A stretch of 64,000 nucleotides of DNA from Pseudomonas sp. ACM7 (GCF_004136015.1 NZ_CP024866.1:2963522-3027521); one strand, 5' to 3'; shown: positions 54,261-63,840, numbered from the stretch's first letter. Numbers and translations are program-made. The notes: a model not told the origin generated them from the letters alone.

Positions 54261-55043
54261 ATGGAATTTCTGCTCTATCTGGCGCTCGGCGCCTGTGCAG
54301 GTGTACTGGCCGGGCTGTTCGGGGTCGGCGGCGGGATCATTATCGTTCCGGTGCTGGTCTACAGTTTCAAGCTGCAAGGGTTCGATCCGTCGATTCTCAC
54401 GCACCTGGCGGTCGGCACGTCCCTGGCGACAATCATATTTACCTCGGTCAATGCGATCCGCGAACATCATCGCCGCGGTGCCGTGCGTTGGCCGATTTTT
54501 GCCTGGATGACCCTCGGTATTCTCATCGGCGCCGGTTTTGGGGCGCTGACGGCGGAGGCGATTTCCGGGCCCAACCTGCAGAAAATCATTGGTGTCTTCG
54601 CCTTGGTCATCGCCGCGCAACTGGCACTGGATTTCAAACCCAAGGCTTCTCGAACGGTGCCGGGTAAAGTCGGTCTGACCGTGGCCGGCAGTGTGATTGG
54701 CTGGGCCTCGGCGATTTTCGGGATTGGCGGCGGTTCGCTGACGGTGCCGTTCCTGACCTGGCGCAGCGTACCGATGCAGCAAGCGGTGGCGACTTCTTCC
54801 GCCTGCGGCCTGCCGATTGCCTTGTCCAGTGCATTATTTTTCATGATTCTGGGCTGGCACGATCCATTGCTGCCGGCCCATAGTCTCGGTTTTGTTTATT
54901 TGCCGGCGTTGCTGGGGATCGCCCTGACCAGCATGTTCTTCGCCCGCCTCGGCGCACGACTGGCCCACAGCCTGTCGCCGAAGTTGCTGAAAAGACTGTT
55001 CGCCGCTTTGCTGTTCTGCGTGGGCCTGAATTTCCTGCTCTGA
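54261..55043 (+). CDS. TauE/SafE family sulfite exporter-like membrane protein
   Basis: The 260-residue membrane protein has about eight helices in two halves, each with the family glycine motif (GLFGVGGGIIIVPVLVY near 16 and AIFGIGGGSLTVPFLTW near 163). TauE/SafE proteins export sulfite, sulfonates or small organic acids; the substrate here is unknown and the locus is far from ssu. Start ATG 54261 follows TTGGGGATG; ATG 54255 is an alternative. lgt follows after 81 bases. Confidence 0.9.
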   Translation: MEFLLYLALGACAGVLAGLFGVGGGIIIVPVLVYSFKLQGFDPSILTHLAVGTSLATIIFTSVNAIREHHRRGAVRWPIFAWMTLGILIGAGFGALTAEAISGPNLQKIIGVFALVIAAQLALDFKPKASRTVPGKVGLTVAGSVIGWASAIFGIGGGSLTVPFLTWRSVPMQQAVATSSACGLPIALSSALFFMILGWHDPLLPAHSLGFVYLPALLGIALTSMFFARLGARLAHSLSPKLLKRLFAALLFCVGLNFLL

Positions 55044-55124
55044 CGCAGCGCAATCCTGACTTAATCCTGGCGTGACAGCGTCGCCCGGGAATTTTAAAGG
55101 TTTCAACTCTAACGAGGAGTCGCA

Positions 55125-55931
55125 ATGCTGCCTTACCCGCAGATCGACCCGGTGGCATTGGCCATCGGTCCGCTGAAAATCCACTGGTACGGCTTGATGT
55201 ACCTGATCGGCATCGGCGGCGCCTGGCTGCTGGCGTCGCGCCGGTTGAACCGCTTCGACCCGACCTGGAGTAAAGAGAAACTCTCCGACATGGTGTTCTG
55301 GATGTCGATGGGGGTCATTGTCGGCGGCCGCTTGGGCTATGTGCTGTTTTACGATCTGAGTGCTTACATCGCCAACCCGTTGTTGATCTTTGAAGTGTGG
55401 AAGGGCGGCATGTCGTTCCACGGCGGGTTCATCGGCGTGATGTTGGCCGCGTTGTGGTTTGGTAAAAAGAACGGCAAGTCGTTCTTCCAGCTGATGGACT
55501 TCGTCGCACCGATGGTGCCGATCGGTCTGGGCGCCGGACGTATTGGCAACTTCATCAACGCCGAGTTGTGGGGCAAGGCAACCGATGTGCCGTGGGCGAT
55601 GATCTTCCCGACCGATCCGGCGCAACTGGCGCGTCACCCGTCGCAGCTGTACCAGTTCGCGCTCGAAGGCGTGGCGCTGTTCGCCATTCTCTGGTTGTTC
55701 TCGCGCAAGCCGCGGCCGACCATGGCGGTGTCCGGGATGTTCGCGCTGTTCTATGGCATCTTCCGTTTCATCGTCGAATTCGTCCGCGTACCGGACGCGC
55801 AACTGGGCTATCTGGCCTGGAACTGGCTGACCATGGGTCAGGTACTGTGCGTACCGATGATCGTCGGCGGTCTGTTCCTGATCTGGCTGGCGTATCACCG
55901 TGCACCGGCGGCTCCAGCGGCGGCTGTATAA
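55125..55931 (+). CDS. lgt: Prolipoprotein diacylglyceryl transferase
   Basis: Lgt attaches diacylglycerol from phosphatidylglycerol to the lipobox Cys of prelipoproteins. The 268-residue inner-membrane protein has about seven helices, the catalytic HGGFIG motif in [18 protein letters not shown] and the Lgt signature [17 protein letters not shown]. Start ATG 55125 follows AACGAGGAG. It is followed 48 bases later by thyA, the same order as in E. coli. Confidence 0.96.
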   Translation: MLPYPQIDPVALAIGPLKIHWYGLMYLIGIGGAWLLASRRLNRFDPTWSKEKLSDMVFWMSMGVIVGGRLGYVLFYDLSAYIANPLLIFEVWKGGMSFHGGFIGVMLAALWFGKKNGKSFFQLMDFVAPMVPIGLGAGRIGNFINAELWGKATDVPWAMIFPTDPAQLARHPSQLYQFALEGVALFAILWLFSRKPRPTMAVSGMFALFYGIFRFIVEFVRVPDAQLGYLAWNWLTMGQVLCVPMIVGGLFLIWLAYHRAPAAPAAAV

Positions 55932-55935
55932 ATTC

Positions 55936-55962
55936 GAACCCCGGGGCGACGGTCCCGGGTTC
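55936..55962 (+). other. Hairpin between lgt and thyA
   Basis: GAACCCCGGG and CCCGGGTTC pair around an 8-base loop with one bulged C. No T run follows, so it is not a terminator; it ends 17 bases before the thyA start and may affect its translation or message stability. Confidence 0.4.
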
Positions 55963-55979
55963 AAGGACACAGGTAACTC

Positions 55980-56951
55980 ATGAAGCAATATCTCGAACTG
56001 GTCGCCCACGTCATCAAGAACGGCACCAAACAGGCCAACCGCACCGGCGTGAACACCATCAGCTTCCCTGGCGCGATGCTGCGTTATGACCTGAAGGAAG
56101 GTTTCCCGGCGATCACCACGCGCAAGATGGCCTTCAAATCGGCCATCGGCGAGATGTGTGGTTTTCTGCGCGGGGTGAACAACGCCGCCGAATTCCGTGC
56201 GCTGGGTTGCAAGGTCTGGGATCAGAACGCCAACGAAAACGCCCAGTGGCTGGCCAACCCGTTCCGTCAGGGCGAAGACGACCTCGGCGAGATCTACGGC
56301 GTGCAATGGCGCAAATGGCCGGCGTACAAGCAGATTCCGGTCAGCAACCAGGCCGCCATCGAACAGACCCTGAGTCAGGGCTACCGCCAAATCGCCGAAG
56401 GTGAAGAAGACGGTCAAGCCTACGTGGTGCTGTACAAGGCGATCGACCAGATCCGCCAGTGCGTCGACACCATCATCAAAGACCCGGGCAGCCGCCGCAT
56501 CCTGTTCCACGGCTGGAACGTCGCCCAGCTCGATGAAATGGCCCTGCCGCCGTGCCACTTGCTGTACCAGTTCCACCCGAATGTGGAGACCAAAGAAATC
56601 TCTTTGACTCTGTACATCCGCTCCAACGACCTGGGCCTGGGCACGCCGTTCAACCTCACCGAAGGCGCCGCGCTGCTGAGCCTGATCGGTCACCTGACCG
56701 GCTACACGCCGCGCTGGTTCACCTATTTCATCGGTGATGCCCACGTCTACGAAAACCATTTGGACATGCTGAATGAACAGCTCAAGCGCGAGCCGTTCCC
56801 GATGCCGAAACTGGTGATTAGTGATCGTGTGCCGGAGTTTGCCAAGACGGGTGTTTATCAGCCGGAGTGGCTGGAGTTGATCGAGCCGAGCGATTTCTCG
56901 CTGGAAGGCTACGAGCACCACGCGCCGATGACCGCGCCGATGGCGGTTTAA
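55980..56951 (+). CDS. thyA: Thymidylate synthase
   Basis: ThyA methylates dUMP to dTMP with methylene-tetrahydrofolate. The catalytic cysteine is C192 in [12 protein letters not shown]. Other landmarks are [30 protein letters not shown] and [18 protein letters not shown]. With 323 residues it is about 60 longer than E. coli ThyA (264); the extra sequence lies around residues 90-160 (between [10 protein letters not shown] and [10 protein letters not shown]), in the small-domain insert region that is also long in some other bacteria. Confidence 0.96.
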   Translation: MKQYLELVAHVIKNGTKQANRTGVNTISFPGAMLRYDLKEGFPAITTRKMAFKSAIGEMCGFLRGVNNAAEFRALGCKVWDQNANENAQWLANPFRQGEDDLGEIYGVQWRKWPAYKQIPVSNQAAIEQTLSQGYRQIAEGEEDGQAYVVLYKAIDQIRQCVDTIIKDPGSRRILFHGWNVAQLDEMALPPCHLLYQFHPNVETKEISLTLYIRSNDLGLGTPFNLTEGAALLSLIGHLTGYTPRWFTYFIGDAHVYENHLDMLNEQLKREPFPMPKLVISDRVPEFAKTGVYQPEWLELIEPSDFSLEGYEHHAPMTAPMAV

Positions 56952-56967
56952 GCCTTAACACCGACCA

Positions 56968-57063
56968 AATGTGGGAGCGGGCTTGCTCGCGAAAGCGGTA
57001 TGCCAGTCGACATCATCGTTGACTGACACGACGCATTCGCGAGCAAGCCCGCTCCCACATTTG
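56968..57063. repeat. REPIN, GGGC arm type
   Basis: Arms AAATGTGGGAGCGGGCTTGC and complement enclose CGGTATGCCAGTCGACATCA...GACTGACACGACGC, related to the loops at 31313 and 46662 in its CAGTCGACATC start. Convergent junction of thyA and cadR. Confidence 0.92.
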
Positions 57064-57076
57064 ATTTTCGGTGTTT

Positions 57077-57526
57077 TTAGTGGCCGTGACTGCGGCCAAC
57101 ATGGGAATGCTCCACCTCCGTCGCCACAACCCCGCCGTTCACTTCAAGCCGCTGCAAAATCCCGCACTGATCAATATCCGGCCCCTCGCCACAACGTTGG
57201 CGCAGGTCGAGTAGTTGTGTCTGCAACGCCATCAACCCATCGATCCGCGCCTTCACGTGATGAATGTGCTCGTCAATCAACGCATTCACGCTTTCGCACT
57301 GATCCTGCGGACTGTCACGCAGGGCCAGCAGGCTGCGGATTTCCTCAAGCGTCATGTCGAGGGTGCGGCAGTTGCGGATGAAGGTCAGGCGCTCGGCGTG
57401 GGCCTGGGTGTAGACGCGGTAGTTGCCGTCGCTACGGGCCGGCTCCGGCAGCAGATTTTCGCGCTCGTAGTAGCGAATGGTTTCCACGGCGCAGTCGGTG
57501 AGTTTGGCCAGTTCTCCGATCTTCAT
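57077..57526 (-). CDS. cadR: MerR-family Cd(II)/Pb(II)-responsive regulator
   Basis: The 149-residue regulator has the MerR helix-turn-helix MKIGELAKLTDCAVETIRYY with RENLLPEPARSDGNYRVY and a dimerisation helix. The metal-site cysteines C77, C112 and C121 match those of CadR. A histidine-containing tail (VEHSHVGRSHGH) is typical of Pseudomonas CadR and may bind a second metal. ATG 57524-57526 gives the standard N-terminus. It reads away from cadA across an 85-base operator region and probably activates cadA and controls itself. Confidence 0.93.
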   Translation of the reverse strand: MKIGELAKLTDCAVETIRYYERENLLPEPARSDGNYRVYTQAHAERLTFIRNCRTLDMTLEEIRSLLALRDSPQDQCESVNALIDEHIHHVKARIDGLMALQTQLLDLRQRCGEGPDIDQCGILQRLEVNGGVVATEVEHSHVGRSHGH

Positions 57527-57549
57527 GACGGCAATCTCCAAAAGGGTGC

Positions 57550-57580
57550 TTGACCCTATAGTGGCTACAGGGTCTTTACT
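57550..57580 (+). promoter_or_regulatory. MerR-type cadA promoter with CadR operator
   Basis: A -35 box TTGACC (57550-57555) and a -10-like TTTACT (57575-57580) are separated by 19 bases, the long spacing untwisted by MerR-type activators. The spacer contains the dyad ACCCTATAGTGGCTACAGGGT (57553-57573), very similar to known CadR/ZntR/PbrR operators. Confidence 0.85.
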
Positions 57581-57611
57581 TGGCAACAGGCACCTTTCCG
57601 GACGCGACCCA

Positions 57612-59903
57612 ATGAGCGATTCCCTTCACACGCACAAACCCGAGGCTGATCACGATCACGATCACGATCACGATCACGATCACGATCACAGCCACAAGCT
57701 GCAGCCTGTACAGAAGCATGACCATGGCAGCCACGAGGATTCCTGCTGTTCGTCCAAAGTGGCGGCACCGTCGCTGATCAAACTCAGCGAAACGCCGACA
57801 GCCGGTGCGCGACTGAGCAGCTTCCGCATCGATGCCATGGATTGCCCGACCGAGCAGACACTGATCGAGAACAAACTCGGCAAACTCGTGGGCGTGCAGC
57901 AACTGGAGTTCAACCTGATCAACCGCGTGTTGGGCGTCACCCATGACCTGCCGAGCACTGCTCCGATCATCGACGCCATCAAGTCCCTCGGCATGCAGGC
58001 CGAGCCGATAGAGCAGGGCGCTGAACCGTCAGCACCGGCTCCCGAGAAAAAGCCCTGGTGGCCCTTGGCGCTGTCGGGTATTGGTGCGCTGGCCGCCGAA
58101 GTGATCCACTTCACCAACGCTGCGCCGAACTGGGTTGTGGCGGTCATCGCGCTGATCTCGATCCTCAGCGGCGGCCTCGGCACCTATAAAAAGGGCTGGA
58201 TCGCGCTTAAAAACCTCAACCTGAACATCAACGCGCTGATGAGCATCGCGGTGACCGGCGCGATCCTGATCGGTCAGTGGCCGGAAGCGGCGATGGTGAT
58301 GTTCCTGTTCACCGTGGCCGAGTTGATCGAAGCCAAGTCTCTGGACCGGGCACGCAACGCCATCGGCGGTCTGATGCAGATGACCCCGGAACAAGCCACG
58401 GTGCAGCAGGTCGACGGCAGTTGGATTGAGCGGGATGTTAAAACCATCGAGTTGGGTGCGCGGGTGCGGGTGCGTCCCGGTGAGCGAATCGGCCTGGACG
58501 GTGAAGTGGTTTCGGGCAGTTCGACCATCGATCAGGCGCCGATCACCGGTGAAAGCCTGCCGGTGGAGAAGACCATCGGCGATAAAGTCTTCGCCGGCAC
58601 CATCAACCAGGCCGGTTCCCTGGAGTACTCAGTAACCGCAGCGGCCAACAACTCGACACTGGCACGAATCATCCACGCCGTGGAACAGGCCCAAGGCGCG
58701 CGGGCACCGACCCAGCGTTTCGTCGACAGCTTCTCGAAAATCTACACCCCGGCGGTGTTCATCCTGGCCCTCGCCGTCGCTGTGATTCCGCCACTGTTCA
58801 TGGGCGCCGTATGGTTCGACTGGATCTACCGGGCGTTGGTGTTGCTGGTGGTTGCCTGCCCATGTGCGCTGGTGATTTCCACCCCGGTGACCATCGTCAG
58901 CGGCCTCGCGGCGGCGGCGCGCAAAGGGATTCTGGTGAAGGGCGGCGTTTATCTGGAGGGCGGTTACAAGCTCGATTACCTGGCGTTGGACAAGACCGGC
59001 ACGATCACGCACGGCAAACCGGTGCAGACCGATTACCTGTCGCTTGATCCAACCGCTGACGCATCAGCCCCGGCGATTGCTGCTGCGCTGGCCAGTCGCT
59101 CCGATCACCCAGTGTCCTTGGCCATTGCCAACGCGGCTGTGGATAAACAACTCGCACCGCTGATTGTGGATAACTTTGCGGCGCTGGCCGGTCGCGGTGT
59201 ACGCGGCGAAATCAATGGTCAGGTTTACCACTTGGGTAATCACCGTTTAGTGGAAGAACTGAACCTGTGCTCGCCTGCACTGGAGGAAAAGCTGTTCGCG
59301 CTGGAGAAACAGGGCAAGTCCGTGGTGCTGCTGCTCGACAAATCCGGCCCATTGGCGCTGTTTGCCGTGGCCGACACCGTGAAAGAGTCCAGCCGCGAGG
59401 CGATCCAGCAACTGCACGACTTGGGCATCAAAACCCTGATGCTGACCGGCGACAACGTCCACACCGCTCAGGCGATTGCCGCGCAAGTCGGCATCGACGA
59501 GGCCAAGGGCGATCTGCTGCCGACCGACAAGCTGCAAGCCATCGAAGCCCTTTATGCACAGGGCCATATCGTCGGCATGGTCGGTGACGGTATTAACGAC
59601 GCCCCGGCACTGGCGCGGGCCGAGATCGGTTTTGCCATGGCGGCGGCGGGCACCGATACTGCCATCGAGACCGCCGATGTCGCCCTGATGGACGACGATC
59701 TGCGCAAGATCCCGACCTTCATCCGGCTGTCACGACAAACCTCAAGCATCCTCAAACAGAACATTGCCCTGGCATTGGTCATCAAAGCGATCTTTCTTGG
59801 GGTAACCTTCGCCGGGATCGCCACCATGTGGATGGCGGTGTTCGCCGACATGGGCGTGAGCCTGTTGGTGGTGTTTAACGGTTTGCGCTTATTGCGCAAA
59901 TAG
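57612..59903 (+). CDS. cadA: Cd(II)/Zn(II)/Pb(II)-exporting P-type ATPase
   Basis: The 763-residue P1B-type ATPase exports divalent soft metals. Its N-terminus carries seven consecutive Asp-His pairs (13-26), then KHDHGSHEDSCCSS and an HMA domain with a DCPTE motif rather than CxxC. Core motifs are CPC at 416-418, the phosphorylated D460 in DKTGT, TGES, the HP locus in RSDHPVSLA and GDGINDAPALA. ATG 57612 is used; a frame reaching 57477 would overlap cadR. Expression is under the CadR operator. The Zn/Cd class is inferred from CPC and the membrane residues. Confidence 0.95.
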   Translation: MSDSLHTHKPEADHDHDHDHDHDHDHSHKLQPVQKHDHGSHEDSCCSSKVAAPSLIKLSETPTAGARLSSFRIDAMDCPTEQTLIENKLGKLVGVQQLEFNLINRVLGVTHDLPSTAPIIDAIKSLGMQAEPIEQGAEPSAPAPEKKPWWPLALSGIGALAAEVIHFTNAAPNWVVAVIALISILSGGLGTYKKGWIALKNLNLNINALMSIAVTGAILIGQWPEAAMVMFLFTVAELIEAKSLDRARNAIGGLMQMTPEQATVQQVDGSWIERDVKTIELGARVRVRPGERIGLDGEVVSGSSTIDQAPITGESLPVEKTIGDKVFAGTINQAGSLEYSVTAAANNSTLARIIHAVEQAQGARAPTQRFVDSFSKIYTPAVFILALAVAVIPPLFMGAVWFDWIYRALVLLVVACPCALVISTPVTIVSGLAAAARKGILVKGGVYLEGGYKLDYLALDKTGTITHGKPVQTDYLSLDPTADASAPAIAAALASRSDHPVSLAIANAAVDKQLAPLIVDNFAALAGRGVRGEINGQVYHLGNHRLVEELNLCSPALEEKLFALEKQGKSVVLLLDKSGPLALFAVADTVKESSREAIQQLHDLGIKTLMLTGDNVHTAQAIAAQVGIDEAKGDLLPTDKLQAIEALYAQGHIVGMVGDGINDAPALARAEIGFAMAAAGTDTAIETADVALMDDDLRKIPTFIRLSRQTSSILKQNIALALVIKAIFLGVTFAGIATMWMAVFADMGVSLLVVFNGLRLLRK
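57648..57689 (+). repeat. Hexanucleotide tandem repeat (GATCAC)x7 in cadA
   Basis: Seven perfect 6-base units encode the seven Asp-His pairs. No synonymous change (GAC or CAT) interrupts the units, so recent slippage or strand misalignment could change the number in frame. Confidence 0.95.
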
Positions 59904-59919
59904 ACGATGAGGAAAGGGT

Positions 59920-60783
59920 GTGCTGAGTGCCGAGCTGAAGGCGTTTTACATGGTTGCCCGCTTGGGCAGCATTACCCTGGCGGCGAAAAAACTCGGCCTG
60001 AGCCAACCCACGGTGACCACGCAGATTCGCAATCTGGAAAGCCAGTACTCGGTTGAGCTGTTCTACCGTGGCGGCCGCCGCCTCAGCGTCAGCGATGAAG
60101 GTGCGCGGCTGTTGCCGATGGTCAAGGCGCTGTTGCAGCAGGAAGCCGACATCGAGTTTTTCCTGCGTAATAGCGGACAGGTCCAAGGCACGTTGCGTAT
60201 CGCCGCGACCGCGCCGTATTACATCCTCGATCTGGTGAAGACCTTTCGCGAGCGCTTGCCGCAAGTTGAAGTGTCGGTGGAAATCGGCAACTCCCAGCAG
60301 GTGCTTGAAGCGCTGGAGGATTACCGGGTGGATGTCGCGGCGTCGTCGCAGTTGCTCGACGATGCGCGGCTGATTCGCCGGGTGCTCGGCAGCGATCCGC
60401 TGGTGCTGGCGGTGCATCGCAATCATCCGTTGGCGGTCCACGACCATGTGCCGCTCAGTGCGTTGGCCGGGCATACGTTATTGATGCGCGAATCGGGTTC
60501 GACCACTCGACGTCTGACCGAGGAATTGCTGGCCAGCGCCGGGGTGAGTTCCGGGCCGCTCCTGGAAATTGGCAGCCGTGAGTCGATCCGTGAGGCGGTG
60601 TTGCGCAATATCGGCATCAGCATCATTGCCCGACAGGAAGTGCCGCATGATCCACAACTGCGCGTGCTGACCATCGAGAATGCGCCGCAGATTCCCGAGT
60701 ATTTGTACTGCCTCAAAGAGCGAAAAGGCGCGCGGCTGCCGGCGGCGTTTCTGGGGTTGGCGCAGGAAATGGCTCCGGTCTGA
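59920..60783 (+). CDS. LysR-type regulator, probably of the aminoethylphosphonate transporter
   Basis: The 287-residue LTTR has an N-terminal winged helix (about 1-62; LKAFYMVARLGSITLAAKKLGLSQPTVTTQIRNLE) and a two-lobed effector domain. The start is GTG 59920 after GAGGAAAGG; the next ATG would remove part of the HTH. It is 17 bases after cadA but, by protein type and position before the phosphonate-type ABC genes, more likely governs those. Such LysR genes beside AEP transporters are common in Pseudomonas. Confidence 0.85.
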   Translation: MLSAELKAFYMVARLGSITLAAKKLGLSQPTVTTQIRNLESQYSVELFYRGGRRLSVSDEGARLLPMVKALLQQEADIEFFLRNSGQVQGTLRIAATAPYYILDLVKTFRERLPQVEVSVEIGNSQQVLEALEDYRVDVAASSQLLDDARLIRRVLGSDPLVLAVHRNHPLAVHDHVPLSALAGHTLLMRESGSTTRRLTEELLASAGVSSGPLLEIGSRESIREAVLRNIGISIIARQEVPHDPQLRVLTIENAPQIPEYLYCLKERKGARLPAAFLGLAQEMAPV

Positions 60784-60805
60784 GAGTTGCGCTGACTGTG
60801 CGGGC

Positions 60806-60880
60806 CTCTTCGCGAGCAAGCCCGCTCCCACAGGGGGAACGCATTCCAAAATGTGGGAGCGGGCTTGCTCGCGAAGGCGC
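60806..60880. repeat. REPIN, GGGC arm type
   Basis: Arms CTTCGCGAGCAAGCCCGCTC and complement around a 25-base loop, in the 225-base gap between the LysR gene and the ATPase. The rest of the gap (60881-61008) is AT-rich near 60925-60975 and probably carries the transporter promoter. Confidence 0.9.
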
Positions 60881-61008
60881 CAGACCAGACAACCCATAAC
60901 TCCAACCCAAATCCTTGAATACCACTATCAGCCATTTTTGCCTCACTGCCACATGTCGGACGCATTACAAATCTAGGATGGCCTTCATCTGCTTGATGAG
61001 GCCTGTCC

Positions 61009-62085
61009 ATGAACCACTCGATCGCAACTGCCCTGACCAACCCCGGCGCGCCGATGAAAGTGCGCGGGGTGCAGAAACGCTTCGGCGCCTTCACCGCGCT
61101 GGATAACGTTTCCCTTGACGTGGCGGCCGGTGAACTGGTGTGCCTGCTCGGTCCGTCGGGTTGTGGCAAAACCACCTTGCTGCGTTGCATCGCCGGTCTG
61201 GAGAAACAAGACAGTGGCGAGTTGTACCTCGGCAATCGCGACGTTTCCCACCTGGCGCCCCAGGCTCGGGACTACGGCATTCTGTTTCAGTCCTACGCGC
61301 TGTTCCCCAATCTTACCGTCGAAGCGAACATCGCCTACGGCCTCGCCGGCAGTGGTCGCGATGAAGTGCGCAAGCGTGTCGGTCAGATGCTGGAGCTGGT
61401 CGGCCTGATCGGCAGTGAGAAAAAGTACCCCGGCCAATTGTCCGGCGGCCAACAGCAACGTGTCGCACTGGCTCGGGCCTTGGCGCCGGCACCTTCGTTG
61501 CTGCTGCTGGACGAACCGATGTCGGCCCTCGACGCCCGGGTCCGCGAGCATCTGTGCACCGAACTGCGCCAAATGCAGCGCAACCTCGGCATCACCACCC
61601 TGATGGTCACCCACAATCAGGACGAAGCCATGCTGATGGCCGACCGCATCGCCGTGATGAACAACGGCAAGGTCGAGCAATACGCCACGCCGCAGGAAAT
61701 CTACGACCGCCCGGCGACGCCGTTTGTGGCGGAGTTCGTCGGCCAGGGCAACTGGCTGCCATTCCAGCGCAGCAGCGACAGCCACGCCCAGGTCGGCGGG
61801 ATGAACATGCGCCTGGCCGACGGCAGCGCCAAAACCGCGTCCGGACGTTTGTTCTGCCGCCCGGAAGCGATCAGCGTCAACCCGCCCGTACATGAAGAAA
61901 ACCTGTTCTCGGCCAAGGTTCGCGAAATCACCTTCCTCGGCAACCGCTGCCGCATGAGCTTCGAACTCGATCAATTACCGGGTCATGCGCTGCTGGCGGA
62001 ACTGGCGCCGGAAGCCATGCCGCGCCTCGGCGCGCAACAGATCATGGTCGCCTTGCCACCGCGCAGCCTGCAGGTGTTTGCCTGA
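61009..62085 (+). CDS. ABC transporter ATP-binding protein, probable 2-aminoethylphosphonate uptake
   Basis: The 358-residue PotA-like ATPase shows Walker A GPSGCGKTT, Q-loop ILFQSYALFPNLTV, signature [15 protein letters not shown], Walker B LLLLDEPMSALDA, H-loop MVTHNQDEAMLMADR and a C-terminal TOBE_2 domain (about 280-355; GRLFCRPEAISVN). The gene set ATPase, fused permease and Fe-type binding protein with an adjacent LysR is that of the PhnT/AepV-like AEP transporters. It overlaps the permease start by one base. AEP as substrate is inferred; iron or another anion is the main alternative. Confidence 0.85.
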   Translation: MNHSIATALTNPGAPMKVRGVQKRFGAFTALDNVSLDVAAGELVCLLGPSGCGKTTLLRCIAGLEKQDSGELYLGNRDVSHLAPQARDYGILFQSYALFPNLTVEANIAYGLAGSGRDEVRKRVGQMLELVGLIGSEKKYPGQLSGGQQQRVALARALAPAPSLLLLDEPMSALDARVREHLCTELRQMQRNLGITTLMVTHNQDEAMLMADRIAVMNNGKVEQYATPQEIYDRPATPFVAEFVGQGNWLPFQRSSDSHAQVGGMNMRLADGSAKTASGRLFCRPEAISVNPPVHEENLFSAKVREITFLGNRCRMSFELDQLPGHALLAELAPEAMPRLGAQQIMVALPPRSLQVFA

Positions 62086-63809
62086 TGAGCGCGAACCTCG
62101 CGCTGCCGATACCGCACAAGCAGGTTCGGCAGACCTCCCGTGCCGAGATTGGCGACCGGGTGTTTGTGGTCGGGGGCAAGGCCCTGTTGTTGGTGTTGCT
62201 CGGCGTTGCGGTACTGATGCCGTTGCTGGCGATCTTCTGGCGCGGTTTCAGCTCTGAAGCCGGGCAGGGCGGCGGTCTGGTGGCCGCCCGTGAATTGGTG
62301 ACCAGTGCCAATTTTCACTGGTTGCTCGGCAATAGCCTGAAAGTTTCCCTCAGCGTTGCGGCGATTGTCGTACCGCTGGCCTACCTGTTTGCCTACGCCC
62401 TGCAACGCACATTGATACCGGGCAAAGGCATCTGGCGTGGGATGTCGCTGTTGCCACTGATGGCGCCGTCGATGTTGCCGGGCATTGCGCTGGTTTATCT
62501 GTTCGGCAACCAGGGCATGTTGCGCGGTTTGCTCTCGGACAACATTTACGGCTTCTGGGGCATTGTTCTGGGTGAGGTCATCTACACCTTCCCACACGCG
62601 CTGATGATTCTGCTGTCGGCCCTGTCGCTGGCGGATGCGCGACTCTTCGATGCCGCCTCCAGCATGGGCGCCAGTCCGGCGAAAGCCTTTCGCAGCATCA
62701 CTTGGCCGGCAACCCGTCAGGCCGTGTTCGCGGCGTTCTGCCTGGTGTTCACCCTGACCATCACCGATTTCGGCGTGCCCGTAGTGGTCGGTGGCGATTA
62801 TCAGGTGCTGGCGCTGGAAGCCTACAAAGCCGTGGTCGGCCAACAACAGTTCGGTCGCGGCGCGTTGATCGGCATGGTCCTGCTGCTGCCGGCGCTGTTC
62901 AGTTTTGGGGTCGACGCCTGGCTGCGTCGGCGTCACGGCGATTCCATGAGCGGTCGGGCGCAGGTCTTTCAACCGGCGCCGTCGAAACTGCGGGACGGCT
63001 GCTACCTGGCCATCGTGCTGCTGATCTGCGCGGTGTTGCTGCTGGTGTTCGGCATGGCGGTGTATTCGTCACTGGTGAAATTCTGGCCGTACAACCTGTC
63101 GCTGTCGCTCAACCATTACCAGTTCAACGACACGGCGGGTGGCGGCTGGCTGGCCTACGGCAACAGCGTGAAGATGGCGTTGTGCACGGCGTTGATCGGT
63201 AGCGTGCTGATCTTTACCGGCGCTTATCTGATGGAAAAAACCAAGGGCCAGCGCGGGCTGAATCTGACACTGCGCATGCTCAGTTTCGTACCGATGGCGG
63301 TACCGGGTCTGGTGCTGGGCCTGGGTTACGTCTTTTTCTTCAACCTCAGCGGCAACCCGCTGCATGTGCTCTACGGGACCATGACCCTGCTGGTGGTGTG
63401 CACCATTGCTCACTATTTGACCACCGCGCAAATGACCGCGACCACGGCGCTGCGCCAACTCGACGCCGAGTTCGAAGCCGCCGCGCTGTCGCTCAAGGCG
63501 CCGCTGTATCGGCATTACCTGCGCGTCACCGTGCCGATCTGCCTGCCGGCGCTGCTGGACATCGTGCGTTACCTGTTCGTCTCGGCCATGACCACTGTCT
63601 CGGCGGCGATCTTCCTCTACAGCCCCGACACCATCCTCGCGGCGGTGGCGGTGCTGAACATGGATGACGCCGGCAACGTCGGCGGCGCGGCGGCGATGTC
63701 GACTTTGATTCTGTTCACCTCGGCGGGCGTGTCCCTGTTGCTGGCCTGGGCCTCGCGCGGTTTGTTGCGCCGCTCCCAGGCCTGGCGGCAGACCGCGCCT
63801 GGTCATTGA
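62085..63809 (+). CDS. ABC transporter permease, double-domain (probable AEP uptake)
   Basis: The 574-residue permease contains two fused binding-protein-dependent transport domains, each with about six helices. EAA-like loops are in FDAASSMGASPAKAFRSITWP (first half) and FEAAALSLKAPLYRHYLRVTVP (second half). The fused form is typical of ferric-iron (SfuB/FbpB) and one class of 2-aminoethylphosphonate permeases (PhnU2-like). It starts at the ATG of the TGATG junction with the ATPase and ends 31 bases before the binding-protein gene. Confidence 0.87.
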   Translation: MSANLALPIPHKQVRQTSRAEIGDRVFVVGGKALLLVLLGVAVLMPLLAIFWRGFSSEAGQGGGLVAARELVTSANFHWLLGNSLKVSLSVAAIVVPLAYLFAYALQRTLIPGKGIWRGMSLLPLMAPSMLPGIALVYLFGNQGMLRGLLSDNIYGFWGIVLGEVIYTFPHALMILLSALSLADARLFDAASSMGASPAKAFRSITWPATRQAVFAAFCLVFTLTITDFGVPVVVGGDYQVLALEAYKAVVGQQQFGRGALIGMVLLLPALFSFGVDAWLRRRHGDSMSGRAQVFQPAPSKLRDGCYLAIVLLICAVLLLVFGMAVYSSLVKFWPYNLSLSLNHYQFNDTAGGGWLAYGNSVKMALCTALIGSVLIFTGAYLMEKTKGQRGLNLTLRMLSFVPMAVPGLVLGLGYVFFFNLSGNPLHVLYGTMTLLVVCTIAHYLTTAQMTATTALRQLDAEFEAAALSLKAPLYRHYLRVTVPICLPALLDIVRYLFVSAMTTVSAAIFLYSPDTILAAVAVLNMDDAGNVGGAAAMSTLILFTSAGVSLLLAWASRGLLRRSQAWRQTAPGH

Positions 63810-63840
63810 TTCAACCCCTCAACTCAAACAGGAAAAGATC

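Noticed and set aside
57648..57689. The tandem GATCAC units as a CRISPR-like or VNTR array of non-coding nature.
   Set aside because: There are no spacers and the units are in frame within cadA, encoding Asp-His pairs.
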